From contig JALAGW010000204.1 of NCBI GenBank assembly GCA_022712235.1, forward strand, positions 1-6,848: 6,848 nucleotides of DNA, in the 5' to 3' direction. The stretch is from Brevundimonas sp. Lineage in GTDB: Bacteria > Pseudomonadota > Alphaproteobacteria > Caulobacterales > Caulobacteraceae. The notes beneath the pieces were generated by a model. It was not told the origin of the DNA. It saw only the letters and a program-made list of their open reading frames with translations, and searched no databases. Below are positions 1 through 5,516 of the stretch, in pieces; the first letter of the stretch is position 1, and every line of letters starts with the position of its first letter. Made by a program: the position numbers and the translations under genes.

Positions 1-632
1 ACCTGATCCTGGCTGAGGCCGTCCTTGTGCTGGGTCGAGACGACGATCGAGGTGGCGCGCACCGGGCGGCCGTTCTCATAGTAGAGCGTGACCTGGCTCT
101 TGGCGTCGGGCTCCAGGCCCGGCTCCTGGCCCGAATGGCGGGCGTCGGCCAGGGCCTTCAGGATGTTGTGGCTGTATTGCAGGGTGGCCGGCATCAGCTC
201 GGGCGTCTCGTTCGAGGCGTAGCCGAACATGATGCCCTGGTCGCCCGCGCCCTCGTCCTTGTCGTCGCCGGCGTCGACGCCCTGGGCGATGTGGGCCGAT
301 TGCGGGTGCAGGTTGTTCTCGAAGCGGAAGGTCTTCCAGTGGAAGCCGTCCTGTTCATAGCCGATGTCGCGGACCACGCCGCGAACCGTGTTTTCAATCT
401 CCCGCTCGACGCCGGGCGCCCAGTTTCCGGCCGTGTCCATGATGCCCTCGCCGCGGATCTCGCCGGCCAGAACCACCAGGTTCGTCGTCGTCAGGGTCTC
501 GCACGCCACGCGGGCCTCGGGGTCCTTGGACAGGAACAGATCGACGATGGAGTCGGAGATCTGGTCCGCGACCTTGTCGGGGTGGCCTTCCGAGACGCTC
601 TCGGAGGTGAACAGAAACGACGAACGGGCCAA
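1..632 (-). CDS. metK: S-adenosylmethionine synthetase (partial, 3' end outside window)
   Basis: MetK makes S-adenosylmethionine from methionine and ATP in the cytosol, supplying the methyl donor of the cell. About 210 N-terminal residues are visible. The start reads ARSSFLFTSESVSEGHPDK, with the family's GHPDK ATP/metal motif at residues 16-20. Further on are GAGDQGIMFGYASNE and DAKSQVTLYY, both MetK hallmarks, and the visible part ends in the STQH region. I place the start at TTG 632-630. There is no in-frame ATG or GTG between the upstream stop (681-683) and the conserved N-terminus, and a CAGGAG Shine-Dalgarno sequence lies 6 nt upstream of this TTG. A second in-frame TTG at 647-645 lacks such a site. 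The gene follows tRNA-Thr on the same strand, across a gap of about 160 nt that carries its control region. The family is certain; the start is well supported. Confidence 0.96.
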   Translation of the reverse strand, partial: MARSSFLFTSESVSEGHPDKVADQISDSIVDLFLSKDPEARVACETLTTTNLVVLAGEIRGEGIMDTAGNWAPGVEREIENTVRGVVRDIGYEQDGFHWKTFRFENNLHPQSAHIAQGVDAGDDKDEGAGDQGIMFGYASNETPELMPATLQYSHNILKALADARHSGQEPGLEPDAKSQVTLYYENGRPVRATSIVVSTQHKDGLSQDQ

Positions 633-638
633 GGCAGG

Positions 639-644
639 CTCCTG
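639..644 (-). promoter_or_regulatory. Ribosome binding site deciding the metK TTG start
   Basis: On the minus strand CAGGAG lies 6 nt before TTG 632-630. It is the only Shine-Dalgarno-like sequence near the conserved metK N-terminus. It supports the TTG start over the TTG 15 nt further upstream. Confidence 0.75.
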
Positions 645-665
645 CAAGACGATGAGGCCGACAGA

Positions 666-692
666 AATATAAAGATATGCTTATACGTTCAA
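666..692 (-). promoter_or_regulatory. Candidate metK promoter
   Basis: Read on the minus strand, TTGAAC (692-687) and TATATT (671-666) are 15 bp apart. This is a plausible -35/-10 pair in an AT-rich island within GC-rich DNA. It would start transcription near 658-660, leaving a leader of roughly 27 nt that is too short for a SAM riboswitch. TATAAG just upstream (685-680) is an alternative -10. This is motif evidence only. Confidence 0.45.
668..685. promoter_or_regulatory. Palindromic candidate operator over the metK promoter
   Basis: TATAAAGATATGCTTATA is an 18-bp imperfect palindrome with 14 of 18 positions symmetric and an ATAT centre. It covers the spacer and most of the -10 of the candidate metK promoter, the position expected of a repressor site. 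Its form resembles sites of ArsR-family SAH sensors (SahR), which control methionine-cycle genes in Proteobacteria. That assignment rests on memory of the motif style and on the neighbouring gene. The regulator is not in this window. Confidence 0.45.
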
Positions 693-791
693 GTGATGAC
701 CGAAAAGTGGAGCGGAATCCCGTCACGCACGCAGCAGGTCGCACCGACAGCCAGGACGGGTCTGCCTGCATTCACGATGTCTGGAAGGAAG

Positions 792-867
792 TGGTGCCGC
801 TTAGGTGACTCGAACACCTGACCCCCTCATTACGAATGAGGTGCTCTACCGGCTGAGCTAAAGCGGC
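792..867 (-). tRNA. tRNA-Thr (anticodon CGT)
   Basis: On the minus strand a complete cloverleaf can be drawn. Acceptor GCCGCTT pairs with AAGCGGC. The D arm is GCTC/GAGC with loop AGCCGGTA. The anticodon stem CCTCA/TGAGG carries loop TTCGTAA, giving anticodon CGT, which reads ACG threonine codons. The variable loop has 5 nt. The T arm is AGGTG/CACCT with loop TTCGAGT. The body is 73 nt, the discriminator base is A, and the 3' CCA is encoded (794-792). It lies between hemD and metK in the same orientation, so it could be released from a longer transcript or made from its own candidate promoter at 917-943. No clear terminator follows it. Confidence 0.97.
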
Positions 868-875
868 TCCGGTCG

Positions 876-903
876 GCGGCTCGGACATATGTCGGAGAGC
901 CGC
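876..903 (-). other. Stem-loop between hemD and tRNA-Thr
   Basis: GCGGCTC (903-897 on the minus strand) pairs with GAGCCGC (882-876). Inside lies the perfect 10-bp palindrome GACATATGTC. There is no T-run after it, so it is a poor intrinsic terminator. It could be a leader hairpin of the tRNA precursor, a transcript-end stabiliser for hemD, or a protein site centred on CATATG. The structure is seen; the role is unknown. Confidence 0.45.
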
Positions 904-916
904 GCGAGGAGGGGTC

Positions 917-943
917 TTTATACGGGTCCGGCGGACTTGCCAA
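917..943 (-). promoter_or_regulatory. Candidate promoter for tRNA-Thr inside the hemD 3' end
   Basis: On the minus strand TTGGCA (943-938) and TATAAA (922-917) are 15 bp apart. That spacing falls in the range of Caulobacter housekeeping promoters. The -10 overlaps the hemD stop codon (920-918). Transcription would start near 910, about 40 nt before the mature tRNA 5' end. This is motif evidence only. Confidence 0.45.
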
Positions 944-1613
944 GCGCTGTCAGGATGGAAGTTTCATCCGGGGCGTCGGCGGTGCGGATTTCGGTGAAGC
1001 TGAGGGCGGCCAGCGGGGCCGCGGCGGCGGCGGAGATGCAGACGGCGAGGCGGTTTGCGGCGATCTCGGGCTTCGCGATGCGGGCGAAGGCGCGGGCGGC
1101 GCGGGGGGAGTGGAGCAGGATGGCGTCGAAATCGGCCGGAGCGGCGACGCCGGTCTCCTCGGCCGCATAGACGGGCAGGCGCCGGATGTCGTGATCCGGC
1201 AGGAGGGCCGGGAGATCGCCGGCGGGCTCGCGAGCGCCGGGGGCGAGGATCAGGCCATCGAGCGGCCTGGCGGCGATCAGGCGGGCCAGGGCGTGGATGT
1301 CGCCGGCGGCCGAGCGGGCGTCGGCGAAGCCCGCCTCGCGGGCGGCTGCGGCGGTGGCGTCGCCGACGGCGAAGACGGGGCGGTCGCGCAAGGCGGGCGT
1401 CAGGGCGGCGAAGGCGGCGACGCCGTTGGGACTGGTGAAGGCCAGGGCGGCGACGGCGGCGAAGTCGGGGGCGGCCTTGAGCGCCTCGGAAAGGGGACGG
1501 ATGGCCAGGAGGGGGGCGACGAGGGGCTGGAAGCCCAGCGCCGTCAGCTGGGCGGCGGTGCGCGCGGCGCCGGGCTGGGCGCGGGTGATCCAGACGCGGC
1601 GGATCGGCCGCAT
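918..1613 (-). CDS. hemD: Uroporphyrinogen-III synthase
   Basis: This cytosolic enzyme closes hydroxymethylbilane into uroporphyrinogen III with inversion of ring D, the last common step towards heme, siroheme and cobalamin. The 231 residues are in the normal range for this poorly conserved family. Visible marks are WITRAQPGA at the N-terminus, the FTSPNGV segment (about residues 59-65), AVGDATA (about 82-88), AGDIHALA (about 103-110), LPVYAA (about 143-148) and LHSPRAA (about 166-172). These fit the two-lobe HemD fold. The ATG lies only 3 nt past the hemC stop and has no good Shine-Dalgarno sequence, so translation is probably coupled to hemC. The protein is strongly alanine-rich, as often seen in GC-rich genomes. 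Placement after hemC is the strongest support. Confidence 0.93.
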   Translation of the reverse strand: MRPIRRVWITRAQPGAARTAAQLTALGFQPLVAPLLAIRPLSEALKAAPDFAAVAALAFTSPNGVAAFAALTPALRDRPVFAVGDATAAAAREAGFADARSAAGDIHALARLIAARPLDGLILAPGAREPAGDLPALLPDHDIRRLPVYAAEETGVAAPADFDAILLHSPRAARAFARIAKPEIAANRLAVCISAAAAAPLAALSFTEIRTADAPDETSILTALGKSAGPV

Positions 1614-1616
1614 GGC

Positions 1617-2567
1617 CTAGAGGTCGATCTTCTGGTCGCCGGCCTCGGCGTGAACCTCGGCGCCGAGGCGCAGGCCCAGGGCGCGGGCGTGGTCGAGGGC
1701 GGTCGCGGCCGTGACGCCCGAGATTTCGCCGACGCGGCGCCAGCGGGCCGAGCCGTCGGGGCTGAGCATTTCGGTGGTCAGGCGCAAGGTCTCGCCCTCG
1801 ATCAGGGCGTAGGCGCCTATGGCGGTGCGACACGAGCCTTCCAGCGCCGCCATGGCCCCGCGCTCGGCGGCGACGCAAAGCGCGGTCAGGTCGTGGTTGA
1901 GGAGGCGGGTCCAGTCGGCGCCGGCGTCGTCCGCGCGGGTCTGGATGGCCAGGGCGCCTTGCCCCGGCGCGGGCAGGAAGTCGTCCAGCGACAGGCGCTC
2001 GCGGATGACGTCCGAGAAGCCGAGGCGGTTCAGGCCCGAACAGGCCAGCAGGATGGCGTCGAAGTCGCCGTCCTTGAGCCGCTTGAGCCGGGTGTCGACA
2101 TTGCCGCGCAGCATCTCGATCCGCAGGTCGGGGCGCAGGGCCAGGGCCTGGGCCTGGCGACGCAGGGAGGCGGTGCCGAGGCGGGCTGCGTGCGGCAGTT
2201 CGGCGAAGCTGGCGAAATGCTCGCTGATGAAACCGTCGCGGACGTCTTCGCGCATCGGCACGGCGGCGATGGCCAGCCCCTCGGGCTGTTCGGCGGGGAC
2301 GTCCTTCATCGAATGGACGGCGACGTCGACGCGGCCGTCGAGCAGGGCCTCCTCGATCTCCTTGGTGAACAGGGCCTTGCCGCCGACTTCCAGCAGACGG
2401 CGGTCCTGAATCCGGTCGCCGGTGGTGACGATCTCGACCAGGGGGACGAGGGTCTCGATCTGGTCCTCGGCGACGCCCAGGGCGCGGCCGATGGCGCGCT
2501 GCATCATGCCGGACTGGGCCAGGGCCAGCCTGGAGCGGCGGGTGCCGATGCGAAGAAGCGGGGTCAT
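1617..2567 (-). CDS. hemC: Porphobilinogen deaminase (hydroxymethylbilane synthase)
   Basis: HemC polymerises four porphobilinogen units into hydroxymethylbilane, the substrate of HemD. The 316-residue length matches the family. Visible motifs are RIGTRRSRLALAQS (residues 6-19), GGKALFTKEIEEALL (62-76), DVAVHSMKDVP (81-91, including the catalytic Asp81), RGNVDTRLKRL (about 134-144), LPAPGQGALAIQ (about 178-189), and EGSCRTAIGAYA (243-254). Cys246 in the last motif should hold the dipyrromethane cofactor. The frame stays open upstream to an ATG at 2660. I chose ATG 2567 because family homology begins there and the upstream 31 residues look like random GC-rich sequence. No Shine-Dalgarno sequence precedes this ATG. 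The gene is divergent from tsaD and forms an operon with hemD. Confidence 0.97.
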   Translation of the reverse strand: MTPLLRIGTRRSRLALAQSGMMQRAIGRALGVAEDQIETLVPLVEIVTTGDRIQDRRLLEVGGKALFTKEIEEALLDGRVDVAVHSMKDVPAEQPEGLAIAAVPMREDVRDGFISEHFASFAELPHAARLGTASLRRQAQALALRPDLRIEMLRGNVDTRLKRLKDGDFDAILLACSGLNRLGFSDVIRERLSLDDFLPAPGQGALAIQTRADDAGADWTRLLNHDLTALCVAAERGAMAALEGSCRTAIGAYALIEGETLRLTTEMLSPDGSARWRRVGEISGVTAATALDHARALGLRLGAEVHAEAGDQKIDL

Positions 2568-2582
2568 GAGGTCGCGCAGCCG

Positions 2583-2611
2583 TTGCGAAAGGGGAACCGG
2601 GCCGCTACCTC
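2583..2611 (+). promoter_or_regulatory. Candidate tsaD promoter giving a leaderless transcript
   Basis: TTGCGAA (2583-2589), 14 bp, then GCTACCTC (2604-2611) resembles the Caulobacter housekeeping pattern TTGACGS-N10-14-GCTANAWC. Transcription would begin at about 2616-2619, on or beside the tsaD ATG at 2618. No Shine-Dalgarno sequence precedes that ATG, so a leaderless mRNA is likely. The -10 is imperfect. Confidence 0.42.
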
Positions 2612-2617
2612 GACCCG

Positions 2618-3787
2618 ATGAACACAGGCGCGGACTATAGCAGCGGGACCACGGGGGCAACCAAGCCCGCCGCCCGGCCCACTGGGACTGAAGGCCGCGC
2701 CCCCGGCGCCGGGCTGACCGTCTTGGGTCTGGAGACCAGCTGCGACGAGACCGCCGCCTCGGTGGTGCGCCTGACCGCAGCCGGGGCCGAGGTCCTGTCC
2801 AGCGTCATCCACAGCCAGATCGACGAGCACGCGGCCTTCGGCGGCGTGGTGCCGGAAATCGCCGCCCGCAGTCATGTCGAGATGATCGACGGGGTGGCGC
2901 GACGGGCCATGCGCGAGGCCGGGATCGACTATGCGGCGCTCGACGGGGTGGCGGCGACCGCCGGGCCGGGCCTGGTCGGCGGGGTCATGGTGGGGCTGAG
3001 CTACGGCAAGGCCGTGGCCCTGGCGCGCGGCCTGCCGCTGAGCGCGGTCACCCATCTGGAGGGCCATGCGGTGTCGGCGCGGCTGGGGGCGGAGACGTCC
3101 TATCCCTTCCTGCTGCTGCTGGTGTCGGGCGGGCACTGCCAGCTGCTGGAGGTGCGCGGCATCGGCGACATGAGCCGGCTGGGCACCACCATCGACGACG
3201 CGGCGGGCGAGGCCTTCGACAAGATCGCCAAGGCCATGGGGCTGGGCTATCCGGGCGGGCCGGCGCTGGAGAGGCTGGCGGCTTCAGGCGACGGGTCGCG
3301 TTTCGACCTGCCGAGGGCGCTTCTGGGGCGCAAGGACTGCGACTTCTCCTTCTCGGGGCTGAAGACGGCCGCGTCGCGACTGGCCCAGACCTGTACGAGC
3401 GAGCAGGACCGGGCCGATCTGGCCGATGCGGTGCAGAAGGCCATCGCGCGCCAGCTGGCCGAGCGGACCGAGCGGGCCATGACGGCCTATGCCGAGGCGC
3501 ATGAGACGCGTCACTTCGTCGTCGCCGGGGGCGTGGCGGCCAACAGGACGATCCGGCGCACGCTGGAGGATCTGGCGACCAAGCACGGCTTCAGCTTCCT
3601 GGCGCCGCCGCTGGCCTATTGCACCGACAACGCCGCCATGATCGCGCTTGCGGGAGCGGAACGGCTGGAAAAAGGCCTGACCTCGGACATTGATGTCGCC
3701 GCTCGGCCGCGATGGCCTCTGGACGAGGCGCGCGCGAACGCCGATCCTGTGCACAAGAAAACGGGCCGCAAGGGCGCCAAGGCTTGA
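2618..3787 (+). CDS. tsaD: tRNA N6-adenosine threonylcarbamoyltransferase
   Basis: TsaD, with TsaB and TsaE, moves threonylcarbamoyl from its AMP adduct to A37 of tRNAs reading ANN codons (the t6A modification). Visible motifs in the 389 residues are VLGLETSCDETAASVV (35-50, the ASKHA phosphate loop), the metal motif HLEGH (His146, His150), LLVSGGHCQL (167-176), GLGYPGGP (208-215), FSFSGLKT (243-250), VVAGGVAANR (301-310) and CTDNAAMIA (335-343, metal ligand Asp337). The tail is basic and lysine-rich. Homology begins at about residue 33. The first 32 residues are low-complexity and longer than usual for the family. No other ATG or GTG exists before the conserved part, and only poor CTG (2714) or TTG (2723) alternatives are available. 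The ATG at 2618 with a leaderless promoter is therefore the best choice. It is likely co-transcribed with gpsA, 41 nt downstream. Confidence 0.97.
   Translation: MNTGADYSSGTTGATKPAARPTGTEGRAPGAGLTVLGLETSCDETAASVVRLTAAGAEVLSSVIHSQIDEHAAFGGVVPEIAARSHVEMIDGVARRAMREAGIDYAALDGVAATAGPGLVGGVMVGLSYGKAVALARGLPLSAVTHLEGHAVSARLGAETSYPFLLLLVSGGHCQLLEVRGIGDMSRLGTTIDDAAGEAFDKIAKAMGLGYPGGPALERLAASGDGSRFDLPRALLGRKDCDFSFSGLKTAASRLAQTCTSEQDRADLADAVQKAIARQLAERTERAMTAYAEAHETRHFVVAGGVAANRTIRRTLEDLATKHGFSFLAPPLAYCTDNAAMIALAGAERLEKGLTSDIDVAARPRWPLDEARANADPVHKKTGRKGAKA
2634..2660 (-). promoter_or_regulatory. Candidate hemC-hemD promoter inside the tsaD 5' end
   Basis: On the minus strand TTGCCCC, 12 bp, then GCTATAGT fits the Caulobacter pattern TTGACGS-N10-14-GCTANAWC well; only the last base of the -10 and parts of the -35 deviate. 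Initiation is expected near 2627, giving a leader of about 60 nt. The motif lies inside codons 6-15 of tsaD as annotated here. Confidence 0.5.
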
Positions 3788-3819
3788 TCGGTCGGCGCTC
3801 GGGCGGTGGTCGGGGGACC

Positions 3820-3823
3820 GGAG
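3820..3823 (+). promoter_or_regulatory. Ribosome binding site deciding the gpsA start
   Basis: GGAG stands 5 nt before ATG 3829, where NAD-binding homology begins. The frame is open further upstream to an ATG at 3712, but that start lies inside tsaD and lacks such a site. Confidence 0.75.
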
Positions 3824-3828
3824 AAGAC

Positions 3829-4827
3829 ATGGAATTTCATACGGCAGGCGTGATTGGCGGCGGCGCATGGGGCACGGCCCTGGCGCAGAGCGCGGCGGCG
3901 GCGGGCTTGGCGGTCGTCCTGCAGGCGCGCGAGCCCGAGGTGATCGAGAGCATCCGCACGCGGCGGGTCAACGACGCCTTCCTGCCGGGGATCGAGCTGG
4001 ACTCGGCCATCAACGTGACCTCAAGCCTGGCGGATCTGGCCGACTGCGATCTGATCCTGGCGGTGCCGCCAGCCCAGCACATGCGCGCGACCCTGGCCGC
4101 CTTTGCACCCTACGCCCGGCCGGGTCAGCCCATCGTCCTGTGCGCCAAGGGCATCGAGCGCGGCTCGCTGAAGCTGATGACCGAGGTTCTGGCCGAGACC
4201 ATTCCCTCGGCCACGCCCGCTGTTCTGTCCGGCCCCAGCTTCGCCGCCGAGGTGGCGCGCGGCCTGCCCAGCGCCGTGACCATCGCCTGCGAGGACGAGG
4301 ACATGGCGGTCGCCCTGGCCACGGCCCTGTCGGGGCCGGTCTTCCGCCCCTATCTGGCCGACGACCTGATCGGGGCCGAGACCGGCGGGGCCTTGAAGAA
4401 TGTCCTGGCCATCGCCTGCGGCATCGTCGAGGGCCGCGAGCTGGGCCGCAGCGCCCACGCCGCGGTCATCACCCGCGGCTTCGCCGAGATCGTCCGCGTG
4501 GCCCAGGCCCTGGGCGGCAAGGCCGAGACGGTGGCCGGCCTGTGCGGTCTGGGCGATCTGGTCCTGACCTGCTCCAGCCCGCAGTCGCGCAACATGAGCC
4601 TGGGCCTGGCCCTGGGTCAGGGCATGAGCGTCGAACAGGCCCTGGCCGGCAAGCGCTCGGTGGCCGAGGGCTATGAGAGCGCGCCCGCCGTGCGCGAACT
4701 GACCCGCAAGCTGGGCGTCGAAACCCCCATCTGCGAGGCGGTCGCCGCCGTCCTGGCGGGCGAGACCACGGTGGACGCCGCCATCGAGGCCCTGCTGACC
4801 CGGCCGCTCAAGCCCGAACGCGAATAG
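3829..4827 (+). CDS. gpsA: Glycerol-3-phosphate dehydrogenase [NAD(P)+]
   Basis: GpsA reduces dihydroxyacetone phosphate to sn-glycerol-3-phosphate in the cytosol, feeding phospholipid synthesis. The 332-residue length is typical. The N-terminal Rossmann domain opens with GVIGGGAWGTALA (7-19). CAKGIE follows at 105-110 (Lys107). LSGPSFAAEVARGLPSAV spans 133-150. The catalytic domain shows ETGGALKN (184-191; Lys190 is the expected catalytic lysine), AAVITRGFAE (211-220), AGLCGLGDL (236-244), and SRN (253-255), the substrate-phosphate contact. GpsA next to TsaD is, from memory, common in alphaproteobacteria. After the stop comes an inverted-repeat element and then a Rieske gene on the same strand. 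Confidence 0.97.
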   Translation: MEFHTAGVIGGGAWGTALAQSAAAAGLAVVLQAREPEVIESIRTRRVNDAFLPGIELDSAINVTSSLADLADCDLILAVPPAQHMRATLAAFAPYARPGQPIVLCAKGIERGSLKLMTEVLAETIPSATPAVLSGPSFAAEVARGLPSAVTIACEDEDMAVALATALSGPVFRPYLADDLIGAETGGALKNVLAIACGIVEGRELGRSAHAAVITRGFAEIVRVAQALGGKAETVAGLCGLGDLVLTCSSPQSRNMSLGLALGQGMSVEQALAGKRSVAEGYESAPAVRELTRKLGVETPICEAVAAVLAGETTVDAAIEALLTRPLKPERE

Positions 4828-4837
4828 TCACGTTTTT

Positions 4838-4960
4838 CCGCTCATCCCCGCGGAGGCGGGGACCCAGTTCGAGCCGTTTCTCAGACCCATGCCCATCTCT
4901 ATTCAACCCGCGCGCCTTGAGGCCAAAGCACTGGGTCCCCGCCTCCGCGGGGATGAGCGG
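4838..4960. repeat. REP-like inverted repeat pair (REPIN-like), 31-bp arms
   Basis: The arms 4838-4868 and 4930-4960 are perfect reverse complements over 31 bp, separated by 61 nt with no recognisable content. Each arm is itself a hairpin: TCCCCGC/GCGGGGA around a 4-nt loop (4845-4862, and 4936-4953 in the other arm). Two inverted REP-type hairpins around a short spacer is the layout of a REPIN, mobilised in trans by RAYT transposases. No RAYT is in this window. Similar CATCCCCGCGGAGGCGGGGA-type repeats are, from memory, scattered in GC-rich alpha- and gammaproteobacteria. The right arm ends 8 nt before the Rieske ATG. Confidence 0.85.
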
Positions 4961-4968
4961 GTGTGGGG

Positions 4969-5349
4969 ATGACGGACGAGCCGGTTGCCGAAGAGCGCAA
5001 GCGCGTCTGGAAGACGCCGCCGAACGTGCCCCTGTGCGCCGAGGCCGACATCGCCGATCCCGGCTCGCGCGGCTTCGTGCTGCAGATCGGCGAGGCCTTC
5101 TTCCACGGCTTCGTGGTGAGGAAGGACGGCGAGGTCGCCGGCTGGGGCGACCGTTGCCCGCACGCGGGATTCCCCATCGCCATGGAGCTGGACCGCTATC
5201 TGACGCCGGACGGGTCGCTGATCATGTGCGGATGGCACGGGGCCGTGTTCGAGCCCCTGTCGGGCGCCTGCGTCGGCGGGCCCTGCGCGGGCGGCAAGCT
5301 GACGCCCTGGCCGGGCGAGGCCAGAGGCGGGATCATCAGGACGGCTTGA
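4969..5349 (+). CDS. Small Rieske [2Fe-2S] ferredoxin-like protein
   Basis: This 126-residue protein is a single Rieske domain. The cluster motif is CPH (Cys63, His65), then 21 residues, then CGWH (Cys87, His90), followed by GAVFEPLSGACVGGPC, the usual loop after the second box. It has no signal peptide or membrane segment, so it is a cytosolic electron carrier and not the bc1 subunit or a full oxygenase. The partner is unknown; such proteins resemble NirD or dioxygenase ferredoxin components. I chose ATG 4969. A GTG at 4963 is in frame and would add two residues. The only purine-rich stretch before the start is GGGG touching the ATG. The region a ribosome would bind is largely the right arm of the preceding repeat. 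The gene may read through from gpsA, 141 nt upstream. Confidence 0.88.
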   Translation: MTDEPVAEERKRVWKTPPNVPLCAEADIADPGSRGFVLQIGEAFFHGFVVRKDGEVAGWGDRCPHAGFPIAMELDRYLTPDGSLIMCGWHGAVFEPLSGACVGGPCAGGKLTPWPGEARGGIIRTA

Positions 5350-5357
5350 GGCGATCC

Positions 5358-5503
5358 AAAATCGTCACCCTCGGGCTCGTCCCGAGGGCCCATGGTGGCG
5401 TGGAGCCGCCCTGGCTCGGCTTCGATGTGTCGTTGTCCTCCTGAAGGAAGGCGTCTCGGCGCAGCGATAGGCCCTCGGGACGAGCCCGAGGGTGACGGAT
5501 TTT
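5358..5503. repeat. Second REP-like inverted repeat, possible bidirectional terminator
   Basis: The arms 5363-5390 and 5470-5497 are perfect reverse complements over 28 bp. After one unpaired G (5498) they continue with AAAAT (5358-5362) against ATTTT (5499-5503). Each arm also folds alone as CCCTCGGG/CCCGAGGG with a 5-nt loop (5368-5388 and 5472-5492). The 79-nt spacer holds nothing recognisable. The sequence family differs from the repeat at 4838-4960. It fills the gap between the ends of two convergent genes (stops at 5349 and 5517). GC-rich hairpins followed by TTTT on both strands would suit transcript termination in both directions. Confidence 0.85.
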
Positions 5504-5516
5504 GCAGGCTTTGCGG

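Noticed and set aside
633..700. SAM riboswitch upstream of metK
   Set aside because: The predicted leader is only about 27 nt and has no SAM-II, SAM-V or SAM/SAH-like stem and pseudoknot that I can draw.
715..719. GANTC (CcrM methylation) site upstream of metK as cell-cycle control
   Set aside because: A single GAATC about 55 bp upstream of the predicted start is too weak. Similar sites occur elsewhere in the window by chance.
27..821. 264-codon plus-strand open frame
   Set aside because: It is antisense to metK and runs into the tRNA gene. It has no recognisable domain and is a shadow of metK codon bias.
1110..2621. 503-codon open frame on the plus strand across hemD and hemC
   Set aside because: It is exactly antisense to two well-supported enzymes and shows Gly/Gln/Ala-rich composition with no motifs. 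Long antisense frames are expected at this GC content.
3712..3828. Upstream ATG extending gpsA by 39 codons into tsaD
   Set aside because: The extra residues read as the tsaD tail in another frame. The Shine-Dalgarno site and family homology both point to ATG 3829.
4838..5503. CRISPR array or insertion-sequence ends
   Set aside because: There are only two inverted pairs from different families, no evenly spaced direct repeats, no cas genes and no transposase frame between the arms.
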